Shown here: positions 61,819-64,000 of the stretch, piece after piece
Numbering within the stretch: the first letter of the stretch is position 1
Layout: every line of letters begins with the position of its first letter
Source of the DNA: Calothrix brevissima NIES-22
GTDB taxonomy: Bacteria; Cyanobacteriota; Cyanobacteriia; Cyanobacteriales; Nostocaceae
Direction: 5' to 3'
Length of the DNA stretch: 64,000 bases
Assembly: GCF_002367995.1 (NCBI RefSeq)
Contig: NZ_AP018207.1
Coordinates: 4,401,083-4,465,082 of the forward strand
Made by a program: the position numbers and the translations under genes
Notes under the pieces: model-generated
Database searches by the model: none
Seen by the model: only the letters and a program-made list of their open reading frames with translations
Told to the model about the DNA's origin: nothing

Positions 61819-62149
61819 GATTATGTAACTTAGGTATTCTTGGCACTGTATGAATGGAAAAAATGGGAATAATTTAAATGAAATTACTGACTTTTGATTA
61901 ATTAATAGCCAAAAAGAGCATGTTTTCTCGAATATTTGATTTTGCTTACGTATTTTTGATGAGATGAGCAAATTACGTACCAATCAAATATAAATTAAAA
62001 TGCTTTTTCGTGCCTAAATTTACGGAAGTTTTATATATATAGCCTATTTTTTTCACAAAAAATTCTCAATTTCTATCCTGAAAATTATCAGTGTGGGCAT
62101 AACTCTGCCACTTTACGCGATCGATTAGGTACGTAAGTACTAAAGAAAA

Positions 62150-62182
62150 TAGGGGCTAGAGGCTAGGGGCTAGGGGCTAGAG
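62150..62182. repeat. GGGGCTA heptamer array
   Basis: About four copies of AGGGGCT/AGAGGCT, the same family as at 1051 and 45.6 kb, within the 61819-62306 gap upstream of the GDSL gene. Confidence 0.85.
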
Positions 62183-62205
62183 AAGAGAGATTTTCATAAT
62201 TGTGG

Positions 62206-62280
62206 AATTTTCTCGTGATTAGCTAGCTTGAAAATCCCGTTGACTGTTGACTGTTAAGAGAAATTTTCTCGTGATTAGCT
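62206..62280. repeat. Direct repeat pair AATTTTCTCGTGATTAGCT
   Basis: Identical 19-bp copies at 62206-62224 and 62262-62280, separated by a TGACTGTTGACTGTT repeat. A relative lies at about 57678. Function unknown. Confidence 0.75.
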
Positions 62281-62306
62281 GACTCGAAAATGATCAGCAC
62301 TGGCTA

Positions 62307-63728
62307 TTAGGTTTGTGGACGCTGTAACTTTAAAGCATCAACAGCTGATATTCCCTCACCTTGGCTGCCAAAGTACCATAGTGCTGCTGCTGCTTCGGCG
62401 CGAGTTGCTGGTTTTTTCGGTTGAAATAATGTTGTATATCCAAATACTCGCCGAATATTTGATTGTTCGCCATTTTGATAGTCGGCTAATACGGCTCTTA
62501 AAGCTTTGGGGTCAATTTTCCCCACATCTTGAAAACCCCAGGTTTGTTTTACCGCATCTAAGTTAGCAGTAGGTAAGGCTTGGCGGCTATCTAAAGGTAT
62601 TTTCCACAGTAGCAACTGCTCCCTTGTTAAGGGTGCATCAGGACGGAATAGCACGGCGGTAGTATCCCCAGATAAAGAACTAGGAATTAATCCAGCTTCG
62701 GCTAATCCCTGAATTGCCGGAAAATCAGGATCTTTGGCGGAAACATCAGTAAAAGCAGGTTGGGTGCTGTCTGCGGCTAGACGAATTTGTTTGGCTGGAT
62801 TATTTGCATACATAGCATTGTTAGCAGCTACTAACCAACGAGCATATTCTCGCCTAGTAATGGTTTTACTAGGGGCAAATTGGCTAGTTTTTGCTTGGGC
62901 GTTGTTTTTAGTTGCTTGTATAGCTGGAGACAAAACACCTAATTTAGCTAAATCCTGAATATGCTCTCGCAGTTGTTGTGGTGCTTGGTTGATATCAGTG
63001 AATACCACAGATGTATTTGTAGTTGCGCCAGATACTTGACTGTTAGCTACAGTTCCCGGCTGTGTGGCTGTGTTTGTCGGTAGTACAGGGCCAATAAACT
63101 GCGGATCGCCTAGTTGAGGAACGCTGCTAGGAGTTTGGGCGTTATTAGTTTCAGTGACGCTGGGGCTGCTAGTTGGCGTAGCTTGCGCCGTCGCCGTGCT
63201 AGATGGTAAATACTCAATTAATAATTCAGTGGCTGTTTGTGGCTGATTAGGCGCGGGATTGGTAACTGATTGAGCTTGAATTGAAACCTTAACCAGTACG
63301 TTATTACGCTGCGCCTCAAAAACGCCGCCAACATCATCGCTAGGTTTTTGGTTAATCTGCCAATTATTAGCTTGGAACTGATTGGTATAGAAATTGGTAA
63401 TAAAATTGCTGGGGTCAGCACTTAGCCAGCGAGTTGAGACTTTTTTTTCTGTGTCAGTTGCAGGTGTAACTGTTTCTAACTTGGCATTAGGATATATCGG
63501 GATATCTTGGGGAAAATCAACTGGTAATTGAACTGTTGATTGGTTTGGCTGTGTTTGCGGTTGCTGATCCTTCGGTTCACCAAACACAACTGGGTTAGTT
63601 TGCAACTGAGGATCGGCCGCCAAAGATTGTTCTAAGTTCTTGGCGGTAGGACTGTTGGCACAGGCTGTTAACGAAGAGAGGAAAACAGCCAAACTCAGAA
63701 AAACAGCTGGATTTTTACAGGGCAGCAC
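62307..63728 (-). CDS. SLH-domain lipoprotein
   Basis: 473 residues. The N-terminus LAVFLSSLTACANS carries a lipobox (LTAC), so this is probably a lipoprotein. Residues about 70-170 form a beta domain (VDFPQDIPIYPNAKLETVTP then WLSADPSNFITNFYTNQFQ) repeated in many cyanobacterial SLH proteins. A Ser/Thr/Gln linker follows. From about residue 245 SLH-like repeats are seen: FTDINQAPQQLREHIQDLAK, TDVSAKDPDFPAIQGLAEAG and FQDVGKIDPKALRAVLADY with TRREYARWLV and TRAEAAAAL anchors. It probably connects outer and inner envelope layers or the wall. Function not established. Confidence 0.85.
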   Translation of the reverse strand: MLPCKNPAVFLSLAVFLSSLTACANSPTAKNLEQSLAADPQLQTNPVVFGEPKDQQPQTQPNQSTVQLPVDFPQDIPIYPNAKLETVTPATDTEKKVSTRWLSADPSNFITNFYTNQFQANNWQINQKPSDDVGGVFEAQRNNVLVKVSIQAQSVTNPAPNQPQTATELLIEYLPSSTATAQATPTSSPSVTETNNAQTPSSVPQLGDPQFIGPVLPTNTATQPGTVANSQVSGATTNTSVVFTDINQAPQQLREHIQDLAKLGVLSPAIQATKNNAQAKTSQFAPSKTITRREYARWLVAANNAMYANNPAKQIRLAADSTQPAFTDVSAKDPDFPAIQGLAEAGLIPSSLSGDTTAVLFRPDAPLTREQLLLWKIPLDSRQALPTANLDAVKQTWGFQDVGKIDPKALRAVLADYQNGEQSNIRRVFGYTTLFQPKKPATRAEAAAALWYFGSQGEGISAVDALKLQRPQT

Positions 63729-63809
63729 AGGAATTTATCACATCTAGTGTCAATTCCTACCCTAGCGCAGACTGTCCCCTGAAAGTTCAAGCCTTAGGAA
63801 TGAAGTTTT

Positions 63810-63855
63810 TCATTTGTCATTGGTCATTTGTCATTGGTCATTTGTCATTTGTCCT
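63810..63855. repeat. CATTTGTCATTGGT-type tandem repeat
   Basis: Repeats of TCATTTGTCATTGG with a GTCCTCCTT end, in the 63729-63872 gap. Complementary in type to the AATGACCA repeat at 44.95 kb. Confidence 0.85.
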
Positions 63856-63872
63856 CCTTCCCTACCCCCTTT

Positions 63873-64000
63873 TCACTTAACGGCAATTTGAGGTTCGGGG
63901 AATTGATGTAAAACGCGCCACAGAACGGTGTAACTACCATCTGCACGGCGTCGCACTGGGCGAAAGGCAACTAGGATGTCGCTGCTAGGTATCTTTTCTA
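63873..64000 (-). CDS. Unidentified protein, C-terminal 42 residues only (runs off the right edge)
   Basis: The minus-strand frame is open from base 64000 to a TGA stop at 63873-63875 and reads EKIPSSDILVAFRPVRRRAD, then GSYTVLWRVLHQFPEPQIAVK. The strand-turn-strand look and basic patch fit a real C-terminus; it is the only uninterrupted frame of that length there. Family unknown. Confidence 0.5.
   Translation of the reverse strand, partial: EKIPSSDILVAFRPVRRRADGSYTVLWRVLHQFPEPQIAVK

Noticed and set aside
61819-61983. Upstream extension of the GDSL esterase
   Set aside because: A clear signal peptide starts at ATG 61818; the 55 upstream residues are AT-rich intergenic translation.

Overview
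This window reads as chromosomal DNA of a filamentous, Nostocales-type cyanobacterium. The main signs are many GCGATCGC (HIP1) octamers, abundant short tandemly repeated repeats of the kinds common in Nostoc, Calothrix and Tolypothrix (GGACAAGG-, CTAGGGA-, TTGACTA- and CCCATG-type), and cyanobacterial family genes: a TamB/Tic236-type protein, DUF3493, a TerB-like protein, Uma2-family nucleases, SLH-domain envelope proteins, a SDR with an inserted CIA30 domain, and a kinase-WD40 protein. No rRNA, CRISPR array or intact insertion sequence was seen. One tRNA, tRNA-Thr(CGU), lies at 57.4 kb.

Layout. 0-1 kb: an edge-truncated gene and a SWIM zinc-finger gene on the minus strand. 1.5-6.7 kb: tamB, flanked by two inverted copies of a ~125-bp MITE-like repeat. 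7-9 kb: a Uma2 gene and a ferrochelatase-family gene ending in eight histidines. 9.4-15.1 kb: an AT-rich, HIP1-free two-gene operon encoding a helicase-nuclease fusion and a 702-residue protein of unknown fold. This is the best candidate for an undescribed system, probably anti-phage defence. 15-24.8 kb: housekeeping and conserved genes (MFS transporter, ilvB with a zinc-ribbon tail, TerB-like, PBP4-type dacB, an OGT-like glycosyltransferase, a MidA-type methyltransferase, a tiny membrane protein). 25-32.9 kb: a beta-hydroxyacid dehydrogenase, Uma2, an exported chorismate mutase, an HTH-NACHT ATPase, and a MbcA/ParS-like antitoxin gene separated by 1.1 kb from a RES toxin gene. 33-36 kb: CIA30-SDR and hisC. 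36.2-41.7 kb: a patch with segmental duplications, the kinase-WD40 gene, small antitoxin-like genes, hicBA and Uma2. 41.6-45 kb: an SDH-type membrane protease, a peptidoglycan-binding protein and a membrane protein. 45-51.9 kb: the translation cluster rimP-nusA-ylxR-small ORF-infB plus a membrane protein. 52-57 kb: a beta-helix/SLH protein and an RTX repeat protein. 57-64 kb: DUF3493, the tRNA, a small conserved gene, a second MITE candidate, an M42 peptidase, a class II aldolase overlapping a GDSL/PEP-CTERM hydrolase, an SLH lipoprotein and an edge-truncated gene.

Functional themes. rimP, nusA, ylxR and infB form the classical ribosome maturation/transcription/initiation cluster, here preceded by a leader hairpin with a U-run. 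Several genes act at the envelope (TamB, DacB, SLH proteins, PG-binding protein, exported chorismate mutase, PEP-CTERM esterase). Conflict-related genes (helicase-nuclease operon, NACHT, RES/antitoxin, HicBA, antitoxin-like orphans, three Uma2 genes) are scattered between 7 and 41 kb and coincide with most repeats and duplications. All functional calls rest on motif recognition by eye; no database search was run.
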